A DNA stretch of 64,000 bases. Origin: Microbispora sp. H13382. Its GTDB lineage: Bacteria; Actinomycetota; Actinomycetes; Streptosporangiales; Streptosporangiaceae. Position 1 is the stretch's first letter, and every line of letters begins with the position of its first letter. The notes beneath the pieces are model-generated. The model was given only the letters and a program-made list of their open reading frames with translations. It did no database searches and had not been told where the DNA came from. The translations under genes were made by a program, and so were the position numbers. Positions 15,935-25,377 of this stretch are shown here, piece after piece. The DNA lies in assembly GCF_014161445.1 (NCBI RefSeq), contig NZ_JABBXA010000001.1:372001-436000 (forward strand). The letters run 5' to 3'.

Positions 15935-17992
15935 ATGGCGATCGGAGTTTACGTCGCGGCCGGCGACGCGAGGAGCAACAAGGGCACGATCGCCCTGGGC
16001 ATGATCGAGCTGCTGACCCGCCAGGTGGGCACGGTGGGCGTGTTCCGGCCGGTCGTCCGGGCCGGCCGCGAGGACAGCCTCGTCAACGCCGCGCGCAGCC
16101 GTTTCGCGATCGGCCTGCCCTACGGGATGTGCACGGGCGTCACCTACGAGGAGGTGCACGCCGACGAGGAGCGTGCGGCCGGGGAGATCCTGGCCCGCTA
16201 CCGGGCGCTCGCCGGGCGGTGCGACGCGGTCGTGGTGATCGGCACCGACTACACCGACGTGGGCGCGCCGACCGAGTTCGTGTTCAACGCCGAGCTCGCC
16301 GCCAATCTGGGCACGCCGGTGATGAACGTGGTGACCGGGCTCGACCGCACCTCCGACGAGATCGCCGCGGCGGTCGAGATGTCGCGCAAGGAGCTGGCCG
16401 AGCGGCACGCCACCGAGCTGGCCACGGTCGTCACGCGGGTCGCTCCCGACCTGGTCGACGAGGTCGCGACCCGCGTCCCCGCGTACGTCCTGCCGGAGGT
16501 GCGGCGGCTGTCCGCGCCGACGGTCAGCGACCTGATGGCCGCCTGCGACGGCGAGCTGTTCATGGGCGACGCCGACCAGCTCGGCCGGGAGACGGGCGGG
16601 CTGATGATCGGCGCGATGTCGCTGCCGAACATCCTGGAGCGCCTCACCGAGGGCCTGGCGGTCGTCGTCCCCGCCGACCGGGCCGCGGCGCTGGTGCCGG
16701 GGCTGCTGGCCGCGCACAAGGCCCCCACGTTCCCGGCCCTGTCGGCGATCATCCTCAACGGCGGGCTGGAACTGCCCGACGCGGTCGTCCGCCTGCTGAA
16801 GGGCATGGACATCCGGCTGCCGATCGTCACGACCGGCGGCGGCACGTTCGAGACCGCGACCAAGCTGTCGAGGGCCGAGGGCCGGTTCAGCCCGGATGCC
16901 AAGGGCAAGATCGACACCGCGCTCGGGGTCTTCGCCGAGCACGTCGACGCCGGGGCGCTGCTGCGCAGCCTGCGGGTCACCAAGGCCGCCGCGATCACGC
17001 CGCTCATGTTCGAGTACGACCTGCTGGACCGCGCCCGCGCCGACCGCAGGCACATCGTGCTGCCGGAGGGCGCCGAGCCGCGGATCCTGCGCGCGGCCGA
17101 CAGCCTGCTGCGCCGGGGCGTCGCCGAGCTGACCCTGCTGGGCGACGAGCGGGAGATCCGGCTGGCGGCGGCCACGATGGGCCTGGCCGTCGACGGCGCC
17201 CGCGTGGTCAGCCCGTTCGACCCGGAGCTGCGCGAGCTGTTCGCCGAGGAGTACGCCCGGTTGCGCGCGCACAAGGGCGTGACCGCCGGGCAGGCCCGCG
17301 ACATCGTCACCGACGTCTCCTACTTCGGCACGATGATGGTCCATCTCGGGCTGGCGGACGGCATGGTCTCCGGCGCGGCCCACACCACCGCCCACACGAT
17401 CAGGCCGTCGTTCGAGGTCATCAAGACCTCGCCGGGCGTCGGCGTCGTGTCCAGCGTCTTCTTCATGTGCCTGGCCGACCGCGTCCTCGTCTACGGCGAC
17501 TGCGCCGTCGTGCCCGACCCCACGGCCAGCCAGCTCGCCGACATCGCGATCTCGTCGGCCGCCACGGCCGCCAGGTTCGGGGTCGAGCCGCGCGTGGCCA
17601 TGCTGTCGTACTCGACCGGCGAGTCCGGCGCGGGGCCCGAGGTGGACAAGGTGCGCGAGGCCACCGCGCGGGTCCGCGAGCTGCGGCCGGACCTGCCGGT
17701 CGAGGGCCCCATCCAGTACGACGCGGCGGCCGAGCCGAGCGTGGCGCGGACCAAGATGCCCGGCAGCGCGGTGGCCGGGCGGGCCACGGTGTTCGTGGTG
17801 CCCGACCTCAACACGGGCAACAACCTCTACAAGGCTGTGCAGCGCAGCGCGGGCGCGGTCGCGATCGGGCCGGTCCTGCAGGGCCTGCGCAAGCCGGTCA
17901 ACGACCTGTCCCGCGGCGCGACCGTGGGCGACATCGTCAACACCGTCGCGATCACGGCCATCCAGGCGCAGGCGCACGGGGAGACACAGTGA
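15935..17992 (+). CDS. pta: phosphate acetyltransferase
   Basis: Converts acetyl-CoA and phosphate to acetyl phosphate and CoA in the cytosol, and with ackA forms the acetate node. The 685-residue long form is present: N-terminal P-loop-like AAA_26 domain (about 1-190), DRTGG regulatory domain (about 205-320) and C-terminal PTA catalytic domain (about 365-685), with HIVLPEG, HTTAHTIRPSFEVIKT and VFVVPDLNTGNNLYKA motifs. The N-terminal glycine loop is modified (GDARSNKGT in place of GSxxGKS), a common variant. The ATG at 15935 follows a GGGGTGA site. The stop overlaps a GTG that starts a chain of tiny reading frames before ackA. Confidence 0.96.
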   Translation: MAIGVYVAAGDARSNKGTIALGMIELLTRQVGTVGVFRPVVRAGREDSLVNAARSRFAIGLPYGMCTGVTYEEVHADEERAAGEILARYRALAGRCDAVVVIGTDYTDVGAPTEFVFNAELAANLGTPVMNVVTGLDRTSDEIAAAVEMSRKELAERHATELATVVTRVAPDLVDEVATRVPAYVLPEVRRLSAPTVSDLMAACDGELFMGDADQLGRETGGLMIGAMSLPNILERLTEGLAVVVPADRAAALVPGLLAAHKAPTFPALSAIILNGGLELPDAVVRLLKGMDIRLPIVTTGGGTFETATKLSRAEGRFSPDAKGKIDTALGVFAEHVDAGALLRSLRVTKAAAITPLMFEYDLLDRARADRRHIVLPEGAEPRILRAADSLLRRGVAELTLLGDEREIRLAAATMGLAVDGARVVSPFDPELRELFAEEYARLRAHKGVTAGQARDIVTDVSYFGTMMVHLGLADGMVSGAAHTTAHTIRPSFEVIKTSPGVGVVSSVFFMCLADRVLVYGDCAVVPDPTASQLADIAISSAATAARFGVEPRVAMLSYSTGESGAGPEVDKVREATARVRELRPDLPVEGPIQYDAAAEPSVARTKMPGSAVAGRATVFVVPDLNTGNNLYKAVQRSAGAVAIGPVLQGLRKPVNDLSRGATVGDIVNTVAITAIQAQAHGETQ

Positions 17993-18057
17993 GCGCTGAT
18001 CGCGCAGGCGCGATGAAGAGCACAGTGAGCGCGCAGGCGCGGGAGGAGACAGGGTGA
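17989..18057 (+). CDS. possible leader peptide 1 between pta and ackA (22 aa)
   Basis: GTG at 17989 overlaps the pta stop (GTGA) and opens a 22-codon frame beginning MSADRAG and ending SAQAREETG. GGGGAGA lies upstream inside pta. Its TGA (18055-18057) overlaps the next GTG at 18054. Translation is inferred only from this coupling geometry. Confidence 0.35.
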   Translation: MSADRAGAMKSTVSAQAREETG

Positions 18058-18111
18058 GCGCGCAGGCGCGGGAGGAGACAGGGTGAGCGCGCAGGCGCGG
18101 GAGGAGACGCA
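18025..18111 (+). repeat. three tandem 29-bp copies of a translation-start module
   Basis: Copies at 18025-18053, 18054-18082 and 18083-18111. Each starts GTGAGCGCGCAGG and ends with GGGAGGAGAC plus four bases; the first two copies are identical and the third differs only in its last three bases (GCA for AGG). Each unit carries a Shine-Dalgarno site five to six bases ahead of the GTG of the next unit; the GTG after the third unit is the ackA start. A divergent older copy lies in the pta 3' end and the following bases (17970-18024). The unit length of 29 puts successive starts in different frames. Confidence 0.9.
18054..18086 (+). CDS. possible leader peptide 2 (10 aa)
   Basis: GTG at 18054 with GGGAGGAG at 18041-18048 opens the frame MSAQAREETG, ending in a TGA at 18084-18086 that overlaps the next GTG. 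It has a good ribosome site, but no other evidence for translation. Confidence 0.35.
   Translation: MSAQAREETG

Positions 18112-18115
<4 letters not shown>
18083..18115 (+). CDS. possible leader peptide 3 (10 aa) coupled to ackA
   Basis: GTG at 18083 with GGGAGGAG at 18070-18077 opens MSAQAREETQ. Its TGA at 18113-18115 overlaps the ackA GTG at 18112, so termination here could feed ackA initiation. Confidence 0.38.
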
Positions 18116-19290
<1,175 letters not shown>

Positions 19291-19338
19291 ACGCTCCGAT
19301 CGTCGCCGCGGTCCGCCGCTGGCTATTGTGGGCAGCGA

Positions 19339-19776
19339 ATGGGGGTGAGCCGTGTGGCGACGGCTGAGGACAGTCGTACGGGCGATGAACGGGAGGCTTC
19401 CGATCCGCCGGGCCCGCTCGACCGGATCCGCGCGACTCCGGCGGGCCGGCTGACGCTGCGGATCGTCATCGGGGTGATCGGCGCCGCCCTCGTCGTCACC
19501 GGCCTGATCATGGTGCCCTTCCCGGGGCCGGGCTGGCTGGTGGTCTTCGCCGGGCTCGCCGTGCTGGCCACGGAGTTCGCCTGGGCGTCCCGGCTCCTGG
19601 AGTTCGCCAAGGACAGGGTCAGGGGGGCGACGGACTGGCTCAAGCGGCAGAACTGGTTCGTCCGCATCGTCGCGAGCGCGCTCACCCTGCTCTGCGCCGG
19701 GGCCATCGTCTGGGTGTCGGTCCGGCTGACCCTCGGCGTCGACCTGATCCAGGAGGCCCGCGACCTGCTGGGCTGA
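19339..19776 (+). CDS. PGPGW family (TIGR02611) membrane protein
   Basis: A 145-residue membrane protein. After a charged cytosolic N-terminus there are two helices around the signature VPFPGPGWLVVFAGLAVLATEFAWA (about residues 38-85), then a helix at about 115-132. This is the TIGR02611/PGPGW family of unknown function, common next to housekeeping genes in actinomycetes. The ATG at 19339 gives the full domain; a GTG two codons later is an alternative. Confidence 0.85.
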   Translation: MGVSRVATAEDSRTGDEREASDPPGPLDRIRATPAGRLTLRIVIGVIGAALVVTGLIMVPFPGPGWLVVFAGLAVLATEFAWASRLLEFAKDRVRGATDWLKRQNWFVRIVASALTLLCAGAIVWVSVRLTLGVDLIQEARDLLG

Positions 19777-19779
19777 CCG

Positions 19780-20952
19780 TCAGACGCGGGCCAGCCTGCG
19801 GATGGCCAGCTCGCTCAGCAGCGCCGCGCCGTCGGACAGGATGGCGTCGTCGAACTCCGCCTCCGCCGAGTGGTTGGCCGGGGCCGTGGCGAGATCCCGG
19901 CCGGGCGGGCAGGCGCCGACCACGAGGAAGGCCCCCGGCACCTGCTCCAGCACGTACGAGAAGTCCTCCGAGCCGGTCGCCGGGGTGGGCAGCGGGAAGT
20001 AGCGGTCCTCGCCGAGGGCCTCGCGCACGGTCCGGGCGGCGAACTCCGCCTCGGCGTCGTCATTGACCGTCACGGGATAGCCGATGCCGAAGGAGCAGTC
20101 GACGGACAGGCCGTGCGCCTCGCCGATGCCCTGGGCGAGCCGGACCAGGCCCTCCCTGACGCGGTCGCGGGATCCGGCCGAGAACGTGCGGACGGTGGCC
20201 GCGAACGTGGCCTCGTCGGGGATCACGTTGTCGGTGGTGCCGGCGTGGAAGCTGCCCACGGTGACCACGACCGGGTCGAACACGTCGTACCCGCGGGTGA
20301 CGTGGGTCTGCAGGGCCGTCACGATCTCGCAGGCCGCGGGGATCGGGTCGAGCGCGCGGTGCGGGGAGGACCCGTGGCCGCCTCTGCCGCGCACGGTCAC
20401 GGTCAGCGTGTCGGCCGCGGCCAGCACGGGCCCGCCCTTGGTCAGGAACAGCCCGCGCGGGATCGTCGTGGAGAAGACGTGCATCCCGTAGGCGGCGACG
20501 GGCCTGGCCCCCGCCGCGTCGAGCACGCCTTCCTCGATCATCAGGCGGGCGCCCTCCTGGCCCTCCTCGCCGGGCTGGAACATCAGCACCACGTCACCGG
20601 CGAGGTCGGCGCGCCGCTCGCTGAGCAGACGGGCGGCTCCCACCAGCATGGCGGTGTGCAGGTCGTGGCCGCAGGCGTGCATGCGGCCGTCGAAGCGCGA
20701 CCGGTAGGGCAGGCCGGTCTTCTCCTGCACGGGCAGCGCGTCCATGTCGGCGCGCAGCAGCACGGCGGGACCGGGGCGGCCGCCGCGCAGAACGGCCGTC
20801 ACCGACGACAGGCGCTCACCGGTGGCGATCTCCAGGGGCAGGCCGTCGAGCGCCGCGAGCACCTTCTCCTGCGTGCGGGGCAGGTCGAGACCGATCTCGG
20901 GCTCCCGGTGCAGCGCGCGGCGCAGCTCGACGAGGTCGTCCTGGAGGGTCAT
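19780..20952 (-). CDS. M20 family amidohydrolase (hippurate hydrolase-like)
   Basis: Zinc- or manganese-dependent amidase of the IAA-amino-acid/hippurate hydrolase branch, cleaving N-acyl amino acids in the cytosol. Metal ligands are seen in RADMDALP, HACGHDLHTAM and GEEGQEGA, and the lid/dimerisation domain around GRGGHGSSPH. The 390-residue length is normal. The ATG at 20952 starts the first helix. The gene begins 28 bp after the GroES-like gene on the same strand and is probably co-transcribed with it. Confidence 0.9.
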   Translation of the reverse strand: MTLQDDLVELRRALHREPEIGLDLPRTQEKVLAALDGLPLEIATGERLSSVTAVLRGGRPGPAVLLRADMDALPVQEKTGLPYRSRFDGRMHACGHDLHTAMLVGAARLLSERRADLAGDVVLMFQPGEEGQEGARLMIEEGVLDAAGARPVAAYGMHVFSTTIPRGLFLTKGGPVLAAADTLTVTVRGRGGHGSSPHRALDPIPAACEIVTALQTHVTRGYDVFDPVVVTVGSFHAGTTDNVIPDEATFAATVRTFSAGSRDRVREGLVRLAQGIGEAHGLSVDCSFGIGYPVTVNDDAEAEFAARTVREALGEDRYFPLPTPATGSEDFSYVLEQVPGAFLVVGACPPGRDLATAPANHSAEAEFDDAILSDGAALLSELAIRRLARV

Positions 20953-20980
20953 GGTCCACCTTCGCCGCGAGGTCGGGAGG

Positions 20981-21301
20981 TCAGAGGTAGAGGCCGGTGC
21001 CGTGGTCGGTCTGCTGCGTCGCCACCGCGTGGAGGTCGCGCTCGCGCAGCACGAGGTAGAGCTGGCCCTGGACCTCCACCTCGTACTGGTCCTCGGGGTT
21101 GAACAGGACCTTGTCGCCGGTCTTGACCGACCTGACGTTGGCGCCGGCGCCGCTGACCTCGCCCCAGACGAGCCGGTTGGCCATCTTGACCGTGGCCGGG
21201 ATGACGATGCCCGCGCTGCTGCGCCGTTCCTCAAGCTCCCGCTCGACCTTGACCATCACGCGGTCATGGAGCATCTGGATCTCGAACTTCGGGTCAGCCA
21301 C
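20981..21301 (-). CDS. GroES-like co-chaperonin domain protein
   Basis: A 106-residue Cpn10-fold protein. FEIQMLHDRVMVKVE, the mobile-loop region ELEERRSSAGIVIPATVK and GDKVLFNPEDQYEVEVQGQLYLVLRERDLHAV follow the GroES pattern. It is a divergent second type found in actinobacteria alongside the true groES; no groEL is adjacent. The GTG at 21301 is preferred, since the longer frame from 21349 adds residues outside the family. Whether it caps GroEL rings is unknown. Confidence 0.78.
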   Translation of the reverse strand: MADPKFEIQMLHDRVMVKVERELEERRSSAGIVIPATVKMANRLVWGEVSGAGANVRSVKTGDKVLFNPEDQYEVEVQGQLYLVLRERDLHAVATQQTDHGTGLYL

Positions 21302-21362
21302 GCTCGAAGTGTACGCGGAGCGGCCCCGGGCACCGTCATCGGAGTTCACCGGCGGCGGCGTC

Positions 21363-21959
21363 TCACCGGCGGCCCATGGCCAGGTCGTAGCCCGTCCCGG
21401 AGCGGCGGTAGACGCCGCCCTTGCCCCACTCCAGCACCTGGAACCGTACGTGGACGGTGTTGGAGGCGACGCCCGTCAGGTCGGCCATCATCTTCTCGGA
21501 CAGGTCGACGATCGCCGGGATGTCGTGCTGGGCCACGGCCCACTCGGCCGGGCCGAAGTCCTCGACGACGCCGACCGCGCTCTTCCCCTTGTAGGTGATC
21601 CGCACCTTGGTGCCGAGGGGCCAGTAGGGGCTGGCGAGCGTCCTGTACCGCATCGGCTTGCCGGACGCGGTCTGGGCGTCCCAGAAGGACGTGGCGGTGG
21701 AGACGCCGGAGGGCAGGGAGGCGGCCTTCTTCATGTCCTTGTACGCCGTGCGGAGGGCCGCGTTGAACGCCTCGACCAGGGACGGCAGGTCCAGGGAGGC
21801 GGCCTCGGCCGGGGCCGGGCGGTCGGCGGCCGCCGGGGAGAGCGGCGCGGAGGAGGGAGCCTGCGGGATCACCGAGGCCTGCGCGGCGGTGGCCGCGCCC
21901 GCGACGAGCGTGGTCGCGGTCATCGCCATGGTGATCGCCTGACGGGCTCGCTTCTGCAT
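21363..21959 (-). CDS. secreted RlpA-like double-psi beta-barrel protein
   Basis: A 198-residue exported protein. A signal peptide (about residues 1-29, ending near AAQAS) is followed by an Ala/Pro-rich stretch (30-65) and a C-terminal DPBB domain (about 85-190). The domain contains ATSFWDAQTASGKPMRYRT, SPYWPLGTKVRITYKGKSAV and VVEDFGPAEW, the order seen in RlpA and 3D-domain proteins, which act on or bind peptidoglycan. The ATG at 21959 has AAAGGAAG upstream. A long leader of over 150 bp contains the element described at 22110-22172. Confidence 0.82.
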   Translation of the reverse strand: MQKRARQAITMAMTATTLVAGAATAAQASVIPQAPSSAPLSPAAADRPAPAEAASLDLPSLVEAFNAALRTAYKDMKKAASLPSGVSTATSFWDAQTASGKPMRYRTLASPYWPLGTKVRITYKGKSAVGVVEDFGPAEWAVAQHDIPAIVDLSEKMMADLTGVASNTVHVRFQVLEWGKGGVYRRSGTGYDLAMGRR

Positions 21960-22109
21960 GAGCTTCCTTTCGTCTCGCTCGCGAAGGGCGGCCCTCGGGG
22001 AAGGGCCTGGCGTCGTCGAGGAGTCCCGGCTCGGCGGGCTCCGTGCGCACCCGGGCATGGGCGGAGCGGCCCTCGAAAAGGGAAGGCTCCGGATGCGGGC
22101 CACGCGGTC

Positions 22110-22172
22110 CCCTGGGGCAGGGGATGCGACGCTTGTGCGAGTTATGGGATTTATGGGGCAAAAGGTGATGTG
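22110..22172. promoter_or_regulatory. palindrome plus 9-bp direct repeats upstream of the RlpA-like gene
   Basis: On the minus strand CATAAATCC, CATAACTCG and CACAAGCGT follow each other at exact 9-bp steps, then a short spacer and CCCCTGCCCCAGGGG. A similar block lies at 1419-1482. It is 150-210 bp upstream of the RlpA-like start. Repeats of this type suit a protein operator; hallmarks of the c-di-AMP riboswitch, which often controls wall hydrolases in actinomycetes, are missing. Confidence 0.4.
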
Positions 22173-22303
22173 AGGCACGAGTATAGGGAAAGAGGGAGTA
22201 AAGCGGACAAATCGATCTAAAGAAAGAGTAGATCGTCCTTGACGAAGCGCTGTGGAAACCGCTCTCATGGCAAGATCGGTCAAAGCGAGGGCAAGGGGGC
22301 GGC

Positions 22304-22852
22304 ATGGCGTTCGAGGGCTTCACGTGGATCAACGAGCCCGCCGAGTGGTCCCGGACCGAAGAGGGACTGCGTGCCGTCGCCGGCGCCCAGACCGACCTGT
22401 GGCAGACGACGCACTACGGCTACTCGTACGACACGGCGCACATGTTCGGCCGCCAGGTCGCCGGGGACGCCCGGCTGACCGTGACGTTCGAGGCCGGCTA
22501 CGCCGAGCAGTACGACCAGGCCGGAGCAGTGCTGCGGATCGACGAGGAGAACTGGATCAAGGCGGGGGTCGAGTTCGTCGACGGCGGCCACCAGCTCAGC
22601 GTCGTCGTCACCCGCGGCTTCTCCGACTGGTCCGTCACCCCCGCGCCCGCCGGCCTCGTCTCCGCGACGTTCGACTTCGAACGGGCCGGCGACGCCGTGA
22701 CCGTCCGGTACGGCGTGAACGGCGCGGAGCCGGAGCACATGCTGCGCCTGGCCTATTTCCCGCCGCAGGCGCCGGCCCTCGCGGGCGTCATGTGCGCCGC
22801 ACCGGTGGGCAAGGGCTTCGAGACCCGCTTCACCCGCGTGTCGCTGGCGTAG
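22304..22852 (+). CDS. DUF1349 family protein (concanavalin A-like fold)
   Basis: A 182-residue protein covering one DUF1349 domain. Typical stretches are LWQTTHYGYSYDTAHMF, YAEQYDQAGAVLRIDEENWIKAG and HQLSVVVTRGFSDWS. The fold is a jelly roll related to lectin/glucanase domains; bacterial members are described as regulation-of-enolase-like, with no proven activity. The ATG at 22304 has AAGGGGG upstream. It stands alone. Confidence 0.88.
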   Translation: MAFEGFTWINEPAEWSRTEEGLRAVAGAQTDLWQTTHYGYSYDTAHMFGRQVAGDARLTVTFEAGYAEQYDQAGAVLRIDEENWIKAGVEFVDGGHQLSVVVTRGFSDWSVTPAPAGLVSATFDFERAGDAVTVRYGVNGAEPEHMLRLAYFPPQAPALAGVMCAAPVGKGFETRFTRVSLA

Positions 22853-22910
22853 CACCGGGCCGCCGGCCACCACTGCCGCGAGCGGCCATGGTGCGCCGCG
22901 CGGCGGGACG

Positions 22911-23015
22911 TCACCTGCGCACGGTCCGGTACAGGGCCGCGATCAGGAGCACGGCCCCGATAGTTCCGATGACCAGGTCCGCCCAGCCCGGGACGCCGGC
23001 CGCGCGGTGGGGCAT
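22911..23015 (-). pseudogene. possible C-terminal fragment of a small membrane protein (GlsB/YeaQ-like)
   Basis: A 34-codon frame from ATG 23015 reads MPHRAAGVPGWADLVIG followed by a single hydrophobic helix TIGAVLLIAALYRTVRR. This resembles the last helix of GlsB/YeaQ-type transglycosylase-associated proteins, without the first two helices. It could be a remnant or a real single-helix microprotein. Confidence 0.3.
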
Positions 23016-23105
23016 CGTGCCGCCGTGCCCGCCTGCGAGACGCTGGCGCGCCGGGCCGACGCCTTGCTCAAGTGACCACCCGACCAAACCGGCGGCTTCG
23101 AGGGA

Positions 23106-23501
23106 TCAAGCGCCGGTGCGGCGCCGCTCCCGCCCGCGTGCCGCGAACCGGTCCTGGGCGTCGAGCACGGCGTCCCCGTAGGACGCGGCCCACATGCCCA
23201 TCGCGCGCATGGGGGCGAGCAGCGCGGTGCCTGCCTCCGTCAGCGCGTAGTCGACGCGCGGCGGCGCCTCGGCGTACGCCCGGCGTTCGACCAGGCCGTT
23301 GTACTCCAGGCGCCGCAGCGCCTCGTTGAGGACCTTGGGGCCGATCCCGCCGATCCTGGCCAGCAGCCGCCGAGGCCGCAGCGGACCGGCCTCGCCGAGC
23401 GTGTAGACCACGACGCTGTCCCAGCGGTTCGCGAGCACCTCGAACGCCAGGCGCGCCCGGCAGTCGGAGGTGTACGCCGTCTCGTCGGGGAGCGTGTCCA
23501 T
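23106..23501 (-). CDS. HxlR-family transcriptional regulator
   Basis: Winged-helix regulator of 131 residues. The HxlR pattern is clear: CRARLAFEVLANRWDSVVVYTL, LRPRRLLARIGGIGPKVLNEALRRLEYNGLVERR and DYALTEAGTALLAPM. Such proteins often repress a divergent redox gene in response to quinones or aldehydes, which fits the divergent oxidoreductase 100 bp away. The ATG is at 23501. Confidence 0.92.
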   Translation of the reverse strand: MDTLPDETAYTSDCRARLAFEVLANRWDSVVVYTLGEAGPLRPRRLLARIGGIGPKVLNEALRRLEYNGLVERRAYAEAPPRVDYALTEAGTALLAPMRAMGMWAASYGDAVLDAQDRFAARGRERRRTGA

Positions 23502-23526
23502 GGCCTCATCCTGCCGCTTCCGAAGG

Positions 23527-23540
23527 ACACCGAGTGGTGT
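23527..23540. promoter_or_regulatory. inverted repeat in the HxlR/oxidoreductase divergent region
   Basis: ACACC-GAGT-GGTGT lies between the divergent starts (23501 and 23602), a reasonable operator for the dimeric HxlR regulator. The assignment is positional. Confidence 0.45.
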
Positions 23541-23601
23541 GTGTCGGTTCGCCTAGCGTCGCGGACCGGCACCTGGTTCACCTCGGAAACGGAGACCCTT
23601 C

Positions 23602-24249
23602 ATGCGTATCGGCATCCTCGGCACCGGCGCGATGGCCACGGCACTGGGCGGCGCGTGGGCACGTGCGGGGCACGACGTGCTCGTGGGCGGACGCGACCGC
23701 GCCGCCGCGGCCCGGGCCGCGGCGCGCATCGGCGCCGCCAAGGACGGAACGCTCGCGGACGCGGCGGCATACGGCGACCTCGTCCTCACGGCGGTGCCCG
23801 CGGACGTCGCGCCCGAGGTGACGGGGGAGCTCGCCGCCGTCCTCGCCGGACGGACCGTCGTCGACTGCACCAATCCCCTCGCGCCCGATCCCGGCGGGCC
23901 GACACTGACGACGGGCGGCACCACCTCGGTCGCCCGGCTGATGGCGGACGCCGCGCCCGGCGCCCATGTGGTCAAGGCGTTCAACCTGTGCCACGAGAGC
24001 ATCTGGACGCTGCCGCGGCCGGTGTTCGGCGGAGCTCCGCTGGCCGTGCCGTTCTGCGGCGACGACGAGGGGAGCCTCGACCGGACCGCCGCGCTGATCA
24101 CGTCGATGGGATGCGCGCCGATGCCCTGCGGGGGGCTGTCCCGAGCGGTCCACCTCGAGGCGACCGCGGCGTTCGCGATCGGCGTGTGGTGGTCCGGAGC
24201 TGAGCCGCGGTTCGCCTTCCCGGCGCAGGAACGGGCGCCGCGATCCTGA
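23602..24249 (+). CDS. NAD(P)-binding oxidoreductase, F420-dependent NADP reductase-like
   Basis: Small Rossmann-fold protein of 215 residues. RIGILGTGAMATALGGAWARAGHDVLVGGRD is the nucleotide-binding strand-loop-helix; VVDCTNPL and HVVKAFN match the F420_oxidored (NADPH:F420 oxidoreductase-like) family. It may reduce F420 or another cofactor, or act as an imine reductase-type domain. It is transcribed divergently from an HxlR regulator that probably controls it. CGGAGA precedes the ATG. Confidence 0.85.
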   Translation: MRIGILGTGAMATALGGAWARAGHDVLVGGRDRAAAARAAARIGAAKDGTLADAAAYGDLVLTAVPADVAPEVTGELAAVLAGRTVVDCTNPLAPDPGGPTLTTGGTTSVARLMADAAPGAHVVKAFNLCHESIWTLPRPVFGGAPLAVPFCGDDEGSLDRTAALITSMGCAPMPCGGLSRAVHLEATAAFAIGVWWSGAEPRFAFPAQERAPRS

Positions 24250-25281
24250 TCAGGTGCCCGTCGCGGGCAGGACCAGCTCGGCGAAGATCGCCCGGTGGTC
24301 GGTCACCGGCAGCCCGTGGACGCCGAAAGCCCGCACGGCGACGCGCGGGTCCACCAGGACGTGGTCGATCGTGACGGGCGGCACGGGCAGGCCCCGGAAA
24401 TCCGACGACCTCCGGTACGGCCAGGTGCCGGCCAGGCCGTTGCCGGTCGCGTCGGCCGCGTCCCGATAGCCCGCGTCGAGCAGGCGCCGGACCCTGGCGT
24501 GGTCGAGCGTCGCGTTGAAGTCCCCGGACAGGATCCGTACGGGCCCGCCGGGATCGGGCAGCGCGGCGAGCGACCTCGACCAGCACCTGAACCGGAACGC
24601 GTAGCGGGGCGCGCACGGGTGCACGGACACGACGGCGACGGGCCCGGCGCCGGGCACCTCGACGATGCCCGCCGCCTGCCGGCGGCCGTCGAAGGCCGAG
24701 AGATCCTCCGGCCGGAGGGGGAACCGCGTGAAGAGCCCGGAGCCGCCCGAGCCCTCCTGGGCCCGGTCGTCCGCGTACGGCAGGAGCGTGGTCAGGCCCG
24801 CCGCACGCAGGCCCGCCGAGGCCTGGGGGGTCAGCTCCTGCAGTGTCAGGACGTCGGGGCGCAGCCGCCGCACCAGATCCACCAGCGCGGCGGGCGGGAC
24901 GGAGCCGTAGAGCAGGTTGGCCGACAGGACCCGCAGGACGGGGCCGGTGGCGCCGGCCGCACGCACGCCCGCGGCGGCCGGGTCGTGCGGGAACGGGTCG
25001 GACAGCGCGCGGGGCAGCACGCAGGCCGCCAGCGTCGCGGTGACCGCCAGTCCCGCGACCAGCGCCGCCCGGCGCCGCACGAGCAGCGCGACCAGCGGTG
25101 CGACGACCGAGGCGAGGGCGACGTACGGCGTGAAGGCGACCAGTTGCACCCACCGGAAGTGGACGTCGCCGGGCACCAGCCGCAGCAGGGCCCACAGCGC
25201 GAACGGTGCGATCGCGAGCCACGCGAGCAGACCGCGCCATCTTCCCGGGCGACCCACCCAGCCGGCTGTCAGTCTCGCCAT
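24250..25281 (-). CDS. membrane-anchored endonuclease/exonuclease/phosphatase family protein
   Basis: Three N-terminal membrane helices (about residues 15-105) followed by an extracytoplasmic EEP domain (about 115-343). Conserved metal and catalytic motifs are LSANLLYG, TLQELTP (Glu), SVHPC, LSGDFNATL and TDHRAIFAEL (terminal Asp-His). This matches the vancomycin-resistance-associated VanJ/teicoplanin-resistance-like and similar actinomycete membrane EEP proteins, which act outside the cell on phosphorylated lipids or other phosphoesters. The ATG at 25281 has GAAGGAG upstream. The activity is inferred. Confidence 0.85.
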   Translation of the reverse strand: MARLTAGWVGRPGRWRGLLAWLAIAPFALWALLRLVPGDVHFRWVQLVAFTPYVALASVVAPLVALLVRRRAALVAGLAVTATLAACVLPRALSDPFPHDPAAAGVRAAGATGPVLRVLSANLLYGSVPPAALVDLVRRLRPDVLTLQELTPQASAGLRAAGLTTLLPYADDRAQEGSGGSGLFTRFPLRPEDLSAFDGRRQAAGIVEVPGAGPVAVVSVHPCAPRYAFRFRCWSRSLAALPDPGGPVRILSGDFNATLDHARVRRLLDAGYRDAADATGNGLAGTWPYRRSSDFRGLPVPPVTIDHVLVDPRVAVRAFGVHGLPVTDHRAIFAELVLPATGT

Positions 25282-25321
25282 CCTCGGACTCCTTCGTGAA
25301 AGATCCACTGTACGACGCGTC

Positions 25322-25331
25322 TGCACGTGCA
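25322..25331. promoter_or_regulatory. palindrome TGCACGTGCA between divergent genes
   Basis: A perfect 10-bp palindrome lies between the EEP gene and the peptidase gene. The same sequence occurs at 29998-30007 in front of the XRE regulator, so it may be a target of that regulator or a common one. Confidence 0.35.
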
Positions 25332-25377
25332 TTCGGGGCTCCACGCCGGTCCGGGGAACTGTCGTACAGTCTGCGGC

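Noticed and set aside
15836-17977. A 713-codon minus-strand frame opposite pta
   Set aside because: Pta has an unmistakable family match over its full length; the opposite frame is low-complexity Arg/His/Asp-rich shadow.
21960-22240. c-di-AMP (ydaO-type) riboswitch before the RlpA-like gene
   Set aside because: The long leader and target class fit, but conserved blocks of the ydaO core are not visible.
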